64,000 nt of DNA from Saezia sanguinis (lineage in GTDB: Bacteria; Pseudomonadota; Gammaproteobacteria; Burkholderiales; Burkholderiaceae_C), in NCBI RefSeq assembly GCF_003991585.1, contig NZ_PQSP01000004.1:124001-188000 (forward strand). Reading direction: 5' to 3'. This document shows, piece by piece, positions 9,159-17,442 of the stretch. Below the pieces are notes generated by a model that ran no database searches, was not told the origin of the DNA, and saw nothing but the letters and a program-made list of their open reading frames with translations. Position 1 is the first letter of the stretch. Every line of letters starts with the position of its first letter. Position numbers and translations under genes: made by a program.

Positions 9159-9747
9159 ATGGGCGCTGCTGTATGAGCCGGTGTTGCAACCCTTAGGGAC
9201 GGTATAAAAGTCTAGGTGTTTTCCATGATGCGCGCTGTATAAAGGGGGCTGTTTTGGTGACGGTGACCGGGCCGGGTTGTGTGTGGTATGTGTATGGCAA
9301 TGGGGTGTTACAAGCTGGGCGAAGGTGTTTTCCCTGTGAAAGCGGGTGTGGGCCTGGCTGGTGTGGCCTGTCTATCCGGCTGAAAAATGGGGGGTGTGGG
9401 TATGCATACGGGTGCAAAGATAGGTGCAGAGAAAAGTGGCTATGGCATAGATGGGGTTATTTTTTTTGGGCATGATGGCGACCTGTGCGGTTCTGATTTT
9501 GTGTGAATGCCAGCGTGGTGCTGAACCGGTGCTGGTGTATGTCGGTGTATGCCGGGTGGCGTGTTGCTGGCGGACAGTCCGGTTGGCTTGTGTTCAAACG
9601 GATGTGTTTTGCGGCAGATGGAGCCTGCTACCTTTGGCATTAAATGGAGTTGATGATGTATTTTTGAGTGTTGAAGAGCGTTTCGGTTGAAGAAAGTCTG
9701 TATCTCTGTCCTCCAGAGCAGTCTTTCTACTTTTGGCACCCAGTGCC

Positions 9748-9774
9748 AGCCACCCGCCCCGGTGGCTTTTTTTT
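9748..9774 (+). terminator. Rho-independent terminator in gene-poor stretch
   Basis: Stem AGCCACC/GGTGGCT with loop CGCCCC and eight T. No intact gene precedes it, so it may have served a gene that has since decayed. Confidence 0.75.
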
Positions 9775-9912
9775 GCCTGTTCGATACGGAAATGTCAGAA
9801 AGATGGCAAGAGGGTAAGAAACTTTGCGTCATGGGGCTCATGGACACAGGGACAGGCTGAATGGATTCCGTGATGCGCGGTGTGGTCAAAATGCGGTTTG
9901 TTCTTTGTATGG

Positions 9913-9944
9913 AAAACCACCTGATTCAAACCAGGTGGTTTTTT
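9913..9944 (+). terminator. Rho-independent terminator upstream of MORN gene 4
   Basis: Stem AAAACCACCTG/CAGGTGGTTTT with an 8-base loop and T run, followed by ATGGGC. It closely resembles the terminators at 9127 and 12100, as expected for duplicated cassettes. Confidence 0.82.
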
Positions 9945-10055
9945 ATGGGCATATATCAGGGTGTTTGTTTGCAGGTGTTCAGTTTTAAATGGTGAATATG
10001 AATTTATTTGTAGAATGCAGCCACTGCATGGATAAATTGTGGATGGTGACTGCAT

Positions 10056-10847
10056 ATGCGTAAGGTATGGATGGGTTTGTTGGGCATGATGGCTGCGCTG
10101 CTGCTGGGCGGCTGTGCCGGCATGTCGGGTGAGCGGTCGGATAGGGATGTGTCTGCGCAGATAGATAGAGCTGCGACTGCGGTAGCACCGTGGGGCGTGG
10201 GCGAGGTGGTGGCCACAGGGAGCCTGCCTTCCGGAGGCGGGCCGGTTGAGGTGTACCGGCGTTTTGTCGGGGTGTCTGTCAATGGTTTTTTTGTGGTGCA
10301 GGATTTTTATGCGCATGGCGATGCGAAGCTCAGCGATCCGTATGAACTGATGCAGCAACGCGATGTGTCTGAGGCCGGGTTTGATGCATGGCGCGGTGAG
10401 GCGATTTCGGGGCCGTATCTGGGCTGGTATTCGGATGGTGGGGAAAAATATCAACTGTTCTTTGTGCATGGGCGGCAATCGGGTGATGCGGTGATGTGGG
10501 GTGAGGATGGCGCCAAAGCCATCGAGGGTATGTATGAGGATGGTCTGGCGCATGGACGCTGGACGGTCTGGCATGATAACGGGCAGATGCGGGAAACGGG
10601 GGCATACGTGCATGACCACCAGCAGGGGCTGTGGCAGGAGTGGTATGCCAACGGGCAACTGGCCTCGGAAGGTGCTTACCAGGATGGCGAGCCTGACGGG
10701 GTGTGGTGTTATTGGTATGAGAACGGTCACAAGTCGATGTCGGGCTTTTTTGAAAAGGGTCAAAGGCGCGGTGTGTGGCAGCGCTGGAGTGAGTCCGGTG
10801 AGTTGATTGAAAAGATGGATTACGGTGGCATGGTGCCAGCGTTGTGA
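10056..10847 (+). CDS. MORN-repeat lipoprotein 4 (YwqK-like)
   Basis: A 263-residue protein. The N-terminus MRKVWMGLLGMMAALLLGGC is a lipoprotein signal with lipobox LGGC. The paralogue domain reads TAVAPWGVGEVV, EVYRRFVGVSVNGFFVVQDF, GDAKLSDPYELM. About six MORN_2 repeats follow, of the WHDNGQM and WYENGHK type. No strong ribosome site is seen before 10056, so expression level is hard to judge. The gene ends 34 bases before the start of MORN gene 5, with no terminator between, so the two are probably one transcript. Confidence 0.85.
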   Translation: MRKVWMGLLGMMAALLLGGCAGMSGERSDRDVSAQIDRAATAVAPWGVGEVVATGSLPSGGGPVEVYRRFVGVSVNGFFVVQDFYAHGDAKLSDPYELMQQRDVSEAGFDAWRGEAISGPYLGWYSDGGEKYQLFFVHGRQSGDAVMWGEDGAKAIEGMYEDGLAHGRWTVWHDNGQMRETGAYVHDHQQGLWQEWYANGQLASEGAYQDGEPDGVWCYWYENGHKSMSGFFEKGQRRGVWQRWSESGELIEKMDYGGMVPAL

Positions 10848-10881
10848 GTTTTGTCAGGTTTTTTTAACCAGGAGTGTATCA

Positions 10882-12018
10882 GTGAAAAAGCAGTTGGTAG
10901 TTTTGGCTTGTTGGGCTACTTTGGCATGGGGCGCATCTGCGCAGGAAATTCCGTTGGTGGATGCGGCGGCAACGCTGGCCGCGCCGTGGGAGATGGGAGC
11001 CCAGGTGGCAACGCAACCGATATCTGAGGCCTGTGGTGCCAAGTCGGTGGTGCGCCGGTTTTTGGGAATGACGGTTGATGGCCACTACCTGGTACAGGAT
11101 TTTTTTCATGTGCGTACCGATGAGGCCGGCAAGCCGGTGGAGTTGAAGCTGACCGATCCATACATGGTGGTCAAGCGTGAGGATGTGGAACGGGGTGATT
11201 TTTTTAAACCTTATGAGCGGGATGTTTCGGGTGCCTATGTGCGCTGGTCTTGCGATGGCAAGGAAAGGGTGCTGGGCGCCTATGAGAACGGGTTGCAGAG
11301 CGGCCCCTGGGTGTTCTGGCATGCCAATGGGCAGAAGTCGGCAGAGGGTGAATACGTAGCCGGTAAGTCGCATGGTGTATGGACGCACTGGAGCGACAAC
11401 GGTACCAAGACGGAATCCGGCGAATGGAGCAATGGCGAACGCCAGGGGCTGTGGAGCGAATGGTATGACAATGGCCAGAAGAAGTCAGAAGGATCGTATG
11501 TGGCAGGTACCAAACAGGGCCACTGGACCAGTTGGCATGATAACGGCCAGAAGTCGGTAGAAGGTGCATACAAGGATGGTGAGATGCAGGGCCTGTGGGT
11601 GCGCTGGCATGCCAACGGGCAGAAGAATTCAGAGGGCAGCTACGATGGCGCCAAGCCGCAGGGGCATTGGGTCGAGTGGTACGCCAACGGGCAAAAGTTT
11701 GAGGAGGGGGACTACCAGGATGGCCGCAAGCACGGCGCCTGGATTCAGTGGCATGACAACGGTCAGAAGCAGACCGAAGGTGAGTTCAAGGATGGGCAGT
11801 TGCAGGGTACCTGGACACAGTGGCATGATAACGGCCAGAAAGCCGTAGAGGGCCAGTATCTGGATGGCAAGCAGCAAGGCCAGTGGACTCAGTGGCATGC
11901 CAATGGCCAAAAGGCCAGTGAAGGCAGTTACCGCAGTGGTTCCAAAGTGGGCATATGGAGCCAGTGGGACGATAGCGGCAAGCTGCTGGATGAAGTGAAC
12001 TATGGCGGCTCGGTATAA
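10882..12018 (+). CDS. Exported MORN-repeat protein 5 (YwqK-like), GTG start
   Basis: A 378-residue protein with a GTG start at 10882 and AGGAG seven bases upstream. The frame is open from 10807, inside the preceding gene, but the signal peptide (KKQLVVLACWATLAWGASAQ) begins at the GTG. The paralogue domain has TLAAPWEMGAQV, RRFLGMTVDGHYLVQDF and LKLTDPYMVV. About eleven very regular 23-residue repeats follow (WHDNGQKxxEGxYxDG), and the 69-base DNA units are similar enough that recombination could change the repeat number. It ends in NYGGSV and is followed by a terminator at 12100. Confidence 0.88.
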   Translation: MKKQLVVLACWATLAWGASAQEIPLVDAAATLAAPWEMGAQVATQPISEACGAKSVVRRFLGMTVDGHYLVQDFFHVRTDEAGKPVELKLTDPYMVVKREDVERGDFFKPYERDVSGAYVRWSCDGKERVLGAYENGLQSGPWVFWHANGQKSAEGEYVAGKSHGVWTHWSDNGTKTESGEWSNGERQGLWSEWYDNGQKKSEGSYVAGTKQGHWTSWHDNGQKSVEGAYKDGEMQGLWVRWHANGQKNSEGSYDGAKPQGHWVEWYANGQKFEEGDYQDGRKHGAWIQWHDNGQKQTEGEFKDGQLQGTWTQWHDNGQKAVEGQYLDGKQQGQWTQWHANGQKASEGSYRSGSKVGIWSQWDDSGKLLDEVNYGGSV

Positions 12019-12099
12019 TAACCTGGTATAAGGGCTGCCGGATGCCGCTGTGTTTGAGGTAGCAACTTCTGCATAAGGCGGTACCGGGTTCGACAATGG

Positions 12100-12130
12100 A
12101 CCACCTGTCATGACGGCAGGTGGTTTTTTT
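12100..12130 (+). terminator. Rho-independent terminator after MORN gene 5
   Basis: Stem ACCACCTG/CAGGTGGT with a 9-base loop and T run, then ATGG. It resembles the terminators at 9127 and 9913. Confidence 0.85.
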
Positions 12131-12601
12131 ATGGTTGTGGCCGGTTTGTTGGGATATCTGGTGCGTTTGGGGTGCGCAAGCAGGTATAAATACAATTGGC
12201 GAAGGGGCATTTGAGACCTTGTGCCAAGAAGGGGTTTGGCAGGGTGTGTGCCGGCATGGCTGGTTGTGTATTTTCAGAGGGAAAAGGGCCAAAGAGGCTT
12301 TGTGCCAGCCGCTGTTTTGCGGCTGGTTGTACCTGCGATGTGTTGCCTGATTGGTATATGGCATGTGCGTAATTGGCACAGCGGTGTTAGACTGTAATTA
12401 CTTTCGGTGTGTGTTTATTTCTTTTAAACGGGTCGCACTGAATGTCTGTGGCATCAGGCCGTGTGTGGTGGTTTTGTCAAACCGTATGCAGGCTGAAATG
12501 TGATGCAAAGAATGGCGTCTGTGGGCAGGGCGGTTGTGTTTTCTCGATAGGCATGTGCCAGCAATAAGGCACGTTGTTTAACAAGGAGGCAAAGAATCGT
12601 T
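12131..12601. other. Intergenic stretch before MORN gene 6
   Basis: No supported gene. A hairpin CCAGCCGC/GCGGCTGG at 12305-12326 lacks a T run. AAGGAGG near 12582 belongs to the next gene. Otherwise I see nothing. Confidence 0.5.
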
Positions 12602-13516
12602 ATGGACAAGAATAATGTAGGGTTCAGTGGTGCAGGGCTGCCAGGCCTTTCCGGTGTGTATACGTTAAAGGGGTGTGTCTGCCGGCAGAGTGCGCCGATT
12701 GACGCCGTGGCAACAGCTTTGGCGCCATGGCAGCCCGGTGAGGTAGTTGTGCGCGGCGGGGTGTATGCTTTTACGCAGATGTGCAAGCTGTACCGCAAGT
12801 TTCTCGGTGTGACGATTGGCGGACATTACCTGGTGCAGGATTTTTACGAGGAGGGGGACGGAAAGTATACCTGTGCGTATACCGTGATCGGTGAGAGCAG
12901 TGTAAAGCTGACCGACTTTGGTTATGTCAACCGCAGGATTACCGGCGCCTATCTGGTGTGGAACCCTGAGGGGCAGAAGGTGCAGGAATCTTTTTTTCAC
13001 AATGGCACGTTGCAGGGCAAGTCGAGAATATGGTATTTGAGCGGGCAGTTGGCTTCTGAGGCGTTGTATCTGAATGGCCGGCGTGAAAGTCTGTGGACCG
13101 AATGGTATGAAAACGGCGGCAAAAAGACGGAAGGCACTTATGTGAATGGTTTGCAGCAGGGGGTGTGGACTGACTGGTATGAAAACGGGCAGGTGATGGC
13201 CGAGTGTGAGTACTACGCCGGGCAGCAGCAGGGGTTGTGTGCCGAATGGGATACGGAAGGCAACAAGATTTGCGAGGGCTCATTTTTGCAGGGCCAGTTT
13301 CATGGTTTGTGGACAAGTTACTGGTATGAGAGTGGACAGAAAAAAGAAGAGGGGCTGTACTACAAGGGCAAAGAGGTTGGTACCTGGTATAAGTGGGATC
13401 AGGCAGGAATGCAGATCTGGCAGAAAAACTATGGAGAGCCTCATCCTTTGGAGCATGAGGGCGGTGGCGGTGTGCCGGCAGGTGTGCTGATCAGGATGCC
13501 CGCGGGGGGGGATTGA
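12602..13516 (+). CDS. MORN-repeat protein 6 without signal peptide (YwqK-like)
   Basis: A 304-residue protein with AAGGAGG upstream of ATG 12602, although the spacing is long. Unlike its five paralogues it has no clear signal peptide: the N-terminus MDKNNVGFSGAGLPGLSGVY is not hydrophobic enough, and GCVC near residue 24-27 does not fit a lipobox. The shared domain is intact (TALAPWQPGEVV, YRKFLGVTIGGHYLVQDF), followed by about seven repeats including WYENGGKKTEGTY. The C-terminus carries an extra Gly-rich tail (EGGGGVPAG). It may be cytoplasmic, or its signal sequence may have been lost. Confidence 0.8.
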   Translation: MDKNNVGFSGAGLPGLSGVYTLKGCVCRQSAPIDAVATALAPWQPGEVVVRGGVYAFTQMCKLYRKFLGVTIGGHYLVQDFYEEGDGKYTCAYTVIGESSVKLTDFGYVNRRITGAYLVWNPEGQKVQESFFHNGTLQGKSRIWYLSGQLASEALYLNGRRESLWTEWYENGGKKTEGTYVNGLQQGVWTDWYENGQVMAECEYYAGQQQGLCAEWDTEGNKICEGSFLQGQFHGLWTSYWYESGQKKEEGLYYKGKEVGTWYKWDQAGMQIWQKNYGEPHPLEHEGGGGVPAGVLIRMPAGGD

Positions 13517-13540
13517 AAAGGAGCTTCGGCTCCTTTTTTT
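13517..13540 (+). terminator. Rho-independent terminator after MORN gene 6
   Basis: Stem AAAGGAGC/GCTCCTTT with a stable TTCG loop and T run. It overlaps the end of the gene. Confidence 0.9.
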
Positions 13541-13634
13541 ATGGGCAGGCGGATATGTGATCGCAGGTAAAATGAATGGCATGCGGGGCTGTGCATGACG
13601 CAGTTGGGGCGGATGTTGACAGAAAGGTGAAGCG

Positions 13635-14057
13635 ATGCTGGCGATAGACCATATACAGGTGACGGTGCGGGATATGCGGGTGGCCGAGCCGTTTTATGAC
13701 CGGCTGATGCCGATTTTCGGGTTTGATATCAACCGCAAGGTGAGTGCTGTGATTGAGGCGCATGATCTGTATGTGGTGGAGTATTTGCACCCGGAGTATG
13801 ACTTTGGCATTTGCTCGCCGCGGCGTGCTTTTGCACATGATGAAGTACACCGCAGAAAGCCCGGGGCGCTGCATCACCTGGCGTTCAGGGCGTTATCGCG
13901 CGCGCAGGTGGACGATATGTATGCACAGGTGGCGGCTATCGGCGCACAGATTGTGCATGCGCCGCGTGTGTTTGAGGAGCACGGGCCGGATTATTATGCG
14001 TTTTTTTTCAAGGACCCTGACGGTATCAAGTATGAGGTGGTGTGTAACCCGAGGTAA
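13635..14057 (+). CDS. VOC (glyoxalase/bleomycin-resistance) family protein
   Basis: A 140-residue single-domain protein of the vicinal oxygen chelate superfamily, whose members bind a divalent metal in a beta-alpha-beta-beta-beta fold. It starts MLAIDHIQVTVRDM with the usual first metal-ligand His, has PGALHHLAFRA in the second half with another conserved His, and ends FKDPDGIKYEVV, carrying the usual Glu ligand. The ribosome site is GAAAGGTGAAG. The substrate cannot be deduced. It lies downstream of the MORN terminator as an independent cargo gene. Confidence 0.85.
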   Translation: MLAIDHIQVTVRDMRVAEPFYDRLMPIFGFDINRKVSAVIEAHDLYVVEYLHPEYDFGICSPRRAFAHDEVHRRKPGALHHLAFRALSRAQVDDMYAQVAAIGAQIVHAPRVFEEHGPDYYAFFFKDPDGIKYEVVCNPR

Positions 14058-14299
14058 GGTGTTTTTGGGAAAAATGTTTTTCCATGCAACAGATCAAACT
14101 GGCCTTGCGTTGGCTGTGTCAACAGTCTTTTTAGCAGTGAGGTTTTTCGGTTGTGTGAAAAGTTTCAGGTGCTTTGGTCATGATTTTTTGTTTGAGCGGC
14201 AGATGGACGCGTATCATTCATCCTCATGTAAAAAATGACCTGGATACGCTGACTCATCTGCCGATAACAGAATGTATCTGACTGCTTTGCCGGGTAATT

Positions 14300-14980
14300 T
14301 CAGAGATAATGAACCACTCGCGGTTCATATTTCAGCTCGTTGCTTTTTTGATTAAAGTAGTCTGTTGTCATAACGGCGAGTTCAAAGCAGGATCTCTCAG
14401 GGTTGGTGGTCAGCACAATGACTTTGTCGCCTACCGTCCAGGTGTAAAACTGCGCATAGAGACCATATCCATGCGGGTGGGCGAATCGCTCACTGCTGAT
14501 GATTTTTTCTGCTTCAGCGGTTAAGTCGTTAAACTGATGGGGGCCAAATTGCTGGTCCATGGTTTGTAAGATTTTTTCAAGGTCTGAGGCACAATAGTTA
14601 AAGCTGTATTGCAGTATCGTGTTATTTTTGTCTGCCACCCCGTTAATACTCCACGGGGAGAATCCGTTTTTGATGGTAATGCCCTTGTTTTGAAACTGTT
14701 CACGCAACGCCTGGTCGAAATCTGCCGCCACATTTAACCTGAAGGTTTTCAGCCCCTGAATTCCTCCTACACGGTCACCATAACCAACGATGCTTTTCTG
14801 GGCGTGTGCAAAACCTATCGTGTGTATGCAGGCCGGCTGTGAATTTTCTATGTCTTTCTGACACAGCGGGTATGCAAGGGTTTGCCCGAGGTTCAGGTAA
14901 TCAAAATTGATACTTTGCTGTGCAGATGCCAAATGCATAAAGAAGCAGCTGAAGAAAACAATTAAGAAGTTTTTTCTCAT
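14300..14980 (-). CDS. Secreted protein, distant member of the GLTLGEKL family
   Basis: A 226-residue protein. The signal peptide (MRKNFLIVFFSCFFMHLASA) is clear. The mature start INFDYLNLGQTLAYPLCQ aligns with the FYGLTLGEKLxLPNC start of the genes at 33496, 55285 and 58662. A second shared block is DKNNTILQYSF followed by ILQTMDQQFGPHQF, matching DKNNRLMRFF and RALEQKFGPAQVN in the 58662 protein. Several Cys residues suggest a periplasmic protein. Function is unknown. It is transcribed away from promoter P2 and the capsid gene. Confidence 0.75.
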   Translation of the reverse strand: MRKNFLIVFFSCFFMHLASAQQSINFDYLNLGQTLAYPLCQKDIENSQPACIHTIGFAHAQKSIVGYGDRVGGIQGLKTFRLNVAADFDQALREQFQNKGITIKNGFSPWSINGVADKNNTILQYSFNYCASDLEKILQTMDQQFGPHQFNDLTAEAEKIISSERFAHPHGYGLYAQFYTWTVGDKVIVLTTNPERSCFELAVMTTDYFNQKSNELKYEPRVVHYL

Positions 14981-15051
14981 TGAGGTGTTCCATTTTCAAA
15001 ATGAATTTTCATTCTAGCGCGTTCTATGCGCCTTGTTGTGTGGGTGTGTTG

Positions 15052-15081
15052 TTCACATAAAAAGGGCACCGGGTTTTATGC
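15052..15081 (+). promoter_or_regulatory. Putative phage late promoter P2 (TTCACA-N18-TTATGC)
   Basis: TTCACA at 15052-15057, then 18 bases, then TTATGC at 15076-15081, about 40 bases before the major capsid start. It stands at the right edge of cargo block 1, so it can restart late transcription. Confidence 0.65.
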
Positions 15082-15121
15082 TGCGCCTGTATCTTTATTT
15101 ATATGTATGGAAGGAGCAGGA

Positions 15122-16168
15122 ATGGCCGTTGCGAATGAGGCACCGCGTTCAAATTTGACGTTGAATGACTGGGCCAAACGATTGGATGAAAACGGAAAGG
15201 TGGACAAGATTGTTGAGATTCTGAATCAGAATAATTCGATTTTGTCTGACATGATTTGGCGCGAGGGGAATTTGCCGACCGGGCACAAGACCACCATTCG
15301 CACCGGTATGCCTAATGTGGCGTGGCGCAAGCTGTATGAGGGGGTGCAGCCGTCGAAGTCAACGACCGTGCAGATTACCGATACATGCGGGATGCTGGAG
15401 TCGTATTCAGAGGTGGATAAGGATCTGGCGGATTTGAATGGCAATACGGAGCAGTTCCGTTTGTCGGAGAGTCAGGCTTTTTTTGAGGCGATGAATCAGG
15501 AGATGGCGCAGACGCTGATTTATGGTAATGCGACGGCGGAGCCGGCGAAGTTTACCGGCCTGGCGGTGCGTTACAGCGAGCTGGCCAGTGCCAATGCGGC
15601 AGCGAGTGCGCAGAATGTGCTGGGTGCGGGTGGCACGACCGGGCCGCTGACTTCGATCTGGCTGGTGGGCTGGGGTGATAACACGGTGCATGGCATTTTC
15701 CCGAAAGGGTCCAAGGCCGGGCTGTCGTTTGACGATAAGGGCCAGGTGACGGTGACCGATGACAAGGGTGGGTATTTTGAGGCCTACCGTGCGCATATCA
15801 AGTGGAATGCGGGGCTGACGGTGCGTGACTGGCGTTATGTGGTGCGTGTTGCCAATATCAGCGTGAATGACCTGGAAGGGCTGAGTGGCTCGCAGGCACT
15901 GGATGCGAAGACGTCGATCATCAAGCTGATGAGTCGTGCAATTGATCATCTGCCGTCACTGGATGCGGTGCGGCCTGCGTTTTACGTGAACCGCACGCTG
16001 TTTTCGCTGCTCAAGATTGCCGCGATGGAGAAGACGAGCAATGTGCTGTCGATTGAGCAGGGGCTCAATCAGTTTGGCAAGCGCACCAGCGAGGTGGTGT
16101 TTGACGGTGTGCCGATTCGCAAGGTGGATCGCATTATGAACAATGAGGATGTGGTGGTTGCTCCCTGA
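15122..16168 (+). CDS. Major capsid protein (Bbp17-like)
   Basis: A 348-residue protein. The frame is open from 15026, but AAGGAG before ATG 15122 and the position of promoter P2 fix the start (MAVANEAPRSNLTLNDWAK). The N-terminal part has the NQNNSILSDMIWREGNLPTG segment typical of podovirus coat proteins of the BPP-1 type; the middle has SIWLVGWGDNTVHGIFPKG; the C-terminus includes FYVNRTLFSLLK and FDGVPIRKVDRI. It should form the icosahedral shell, probably in an HK97-like fold. It normally follows the scaffold gene directly; here 10.2 kb of cargo lies between them. Confidence 0.92.
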   Translation: MAVANEAPRSNLTLNDWAKRLDENGKVDKIVEILNQNNSILSDMIWREGNLPTGHKTTIRTGMPNVAWRKLYEGVQPSKSTTVQITDTCGMLESYSEVDKDLADLNGNTEQFRLSESQAFFEAMNQEMAQTLIYGNATAEPAKFTGLAVRYSELASANAAASAQNVLGAGGTTGPLTSIWLVGWGDNTVHGIFPKGSKAGLSFDDKGQVTVTDDKGGYFEAYRAHIKWNAGLTVRDWRYVVRVANISVNDLEGLSGSQALDAKTSIIKLMSRAIDHLPSLDAVRPAFYVNRTLFSLLKIAAMEKTSNVLSIEQGLNQFGKRTSEVVFDGVPIRKVDRIMNNEDVVVAP

Positions 16169-16199
16169 GGGAGCAGGTGACACGGTAAGGAGTGTACAG

Positions 16200-16643
16200 A
16201 TGATTTTGGATAGCAAACTGGAGTTTTCTAACAAGCAGGTGGTGTCGGCCAATGCACTTTCAGACAATGTGCTGAATATGTTTGCCGGTACAACACCGAA
16301 CGCCAAGGTGGACCTGGGCGCAGGTGAGCCGGTGTGGCTGGTGGTGCAGTTGGCGACAGCAGCGGCCAGCGGTACCGGTACGCTGACGGTGACGCTGGAG
16401 ACGGCGGATAACGCGCAGATGACGGGCGCGAAGGTGGTGGTGAGTTCGGGTGAGGTGGACGTGAGCGCTTTGCAGCCGTATCAGCGGTTGTGTGCGTTGC
16501 GTTTGCCTTTGGATGCGTACCGGAAGTATCTGGCCGTGCGTTATACCGTGGATGGTTCATTGACCAATGGGGTGGTGAATGCATTTATGGTGAAGGATGC
16601 GCATGTGAGCCATGCGCTGGCCGCGGGCAGCGCCATGGTGTAA
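16200..16643 (+). CDS. Capsid cement protein (Bbp16-like)
   Basis: A 147-residue protein. ATG 16200 with AAGGAG about seven bases upstream is preferred over the open-frame start at 16143. The N-terminus MILDSKLEFSNKQVVSANA and the following LGAGEPVWLVVQLATAA match the Bbp16 family of capsid-stabilising proteins. The C-terminal half has LQPYQRLCALRLPLDAYRKY and YTVDGSLTNGVVNAF. It lies directly behind the capsid gene, as in BPP-1, and probably decorates the outer capsid surface. Confidence 0.85.
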   Translation: MILDSKLEFSNKQVVSANALSDNVLNMFAGTTPNAKVDLGAGEPVWLVVQLATAAASGTGTLTVTLETADNAQMTGAKVVVSSGEVDVSALQPYQRLCALRLPLDAYRKYLAVRYTVDGSLTNGVVNAFMVKDAHVSHALAAGSAMV

Positions 16644-16704
16644 ACAGCAGGGAGCCGGCCGCAGCAGGGCCGGTTGGTGCTGACGGAGTGCAGGCGGTGC
16701 AGGT

Positions 16705-16736
16705 GCAATAAGGCAATGGAGCAATAGGGCAATAGG
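16705..16736 (+). repeat. Short tandem repeat, four 8-bp units
   Basis: Four consecutive units GCAATAAG, GCAATGGA, GCAATAGG, GCAATAGG lie between the two cement-like genes. They are not coding as far as I can see and could vary in number by slippage. Confidence 0.6.
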
Positions 16737-16837
16737 GCGTGGATGTTGCTGTGTGGCCTGCACTCCGTTTTTCTGTGTCTGTGTTTGTACCGGTGGCACT
16801 GGAGCGGCTCTTGAAAGCATGTCTAAAGGGGTGATGG

Positions 16838-17365
16838 ATGGCGGTGGATGTTGAGGATGAGTTTGATATTTCGATAGAGATCGGCGGTATTGTGGTGAGT
16901 GGTGAGACGGTGCGGCTGGGTTTTTCTGTGGCGCAGCAGGTTACGGTTTCGCAGTGGGGTGATAACACGCTGGATCTGGATGCGATCAAGACGTCGCCTT
17001 ATGATCTGGCGCTGGATGATGGTTCGGGTCTGCCGGCTTATCTGGGGGTGATGCTGTTGCAGCCCAAGGACGCGGGCAACGGCCAGGCACCTGAACGGCC
17101 TGCGGGAATGGTGCGCATGGTGGTGAAGACGGCTGCCGGTGACGATTGGGAGAATGCGCAGACGGTGCTGGAAACGGATACGGTGGATGTTTCGACAGTG
17201 CAGGTAGGCAGTTTGTTTGCGGTGCAGGTGTTTCCGCCGGGGGGGTATCAAAAGCGGTTCCGTTTGTATTATGAAGTGCAGCAGTCGCTGGAGAATGCAT
17301 GGTTTTATGCGTTCATTACGAATCAGCCATCGGTTGACAGGCGTTTGTCGTTTGTGAAGGTGTGA
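16838..17365 (+). CDS. Second capsid-cement-like protein (Bbp16 paralogue)
   Basis: A 175-residue protein starting MAVDVEDEFDISIEIGGIVV. Its C-terminal half (SLFAVQVFPPGGYQKRFRLY, then YEVQQSLENAWFYAFIT) can be laid against the matching part of the 16200 protein, which has the same order of a Tyr-Lys turn, a YxV strand, SLxN and an AF[MI] strand. Both seem to be compact beta proteins. I infer a duplicated cement or head-decoration protein; a head-completion protein is the alternative. It follows the first copy by about 195 bases. Confidence 0.6.
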   Translation: MAVDVEDEFDISIEIGGIVVSGETVRLGFSVAQQVTVSQWGDNTLDLDAIKTSPYDLALDDGSGLPAYLGVMLLQPKDAGNGQAPERPAGMVRMVVKTAAGDDWENAQTVLETDTVDVSTVQVGSLFAVQVFPPGGYQKRFRLYYEVQQSLENAWFYAFITNQPSVDRRLSFVKV

Positions 17366-17442
17366 GGCTGGTGGGGCAGAAATAAGGCATGAATGGGGCG
17401 TGAGTGCCGGATTTGGTGGTGTTTTTTGAAAGGTGGGCGGTG

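Larger units (their letters stand above)
9159..10055. other. Gene-poor stretch with decayed paralogue debris and duplicated pieces
   Basis: No convincing gene is present. A short open frame at 9451-9690 begins MGLFFLGMMATCAVLILCEC, and 14 bases at 9466-9479 (TTGGGCATGATGGC) are identical to 10080-10093 in the signal-peptide region of MORN gene 4, in the same frame. An 18-base motif TTCCRTGATGCGCGSTGT occurs at 9221-9238 and again at 9866-9883. Two terminators (9748 and 9913) stand with no gene in front of them. Together this suggests remains of one or two lost MORN paralogues. Confidence 0.45.

Noticed and set aside
9451..9690. Short open frame with a signal-like start
   Set aside because: No matching body, Cys-rich random-looking tail; treated as debris of a MORN paralogue rather than a gene.
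11280..11990. Regular DNA repeats resembling a CRISPR array
   Set aside because: Unit of 69 bases stays in frame and encodes MORN repeats; no separate spacers.
12120..12350. Open frame of 76 codons after MORN gene 5
   Set aside because: Starts inside the terminator and has Trp/Cys-rich random composition.
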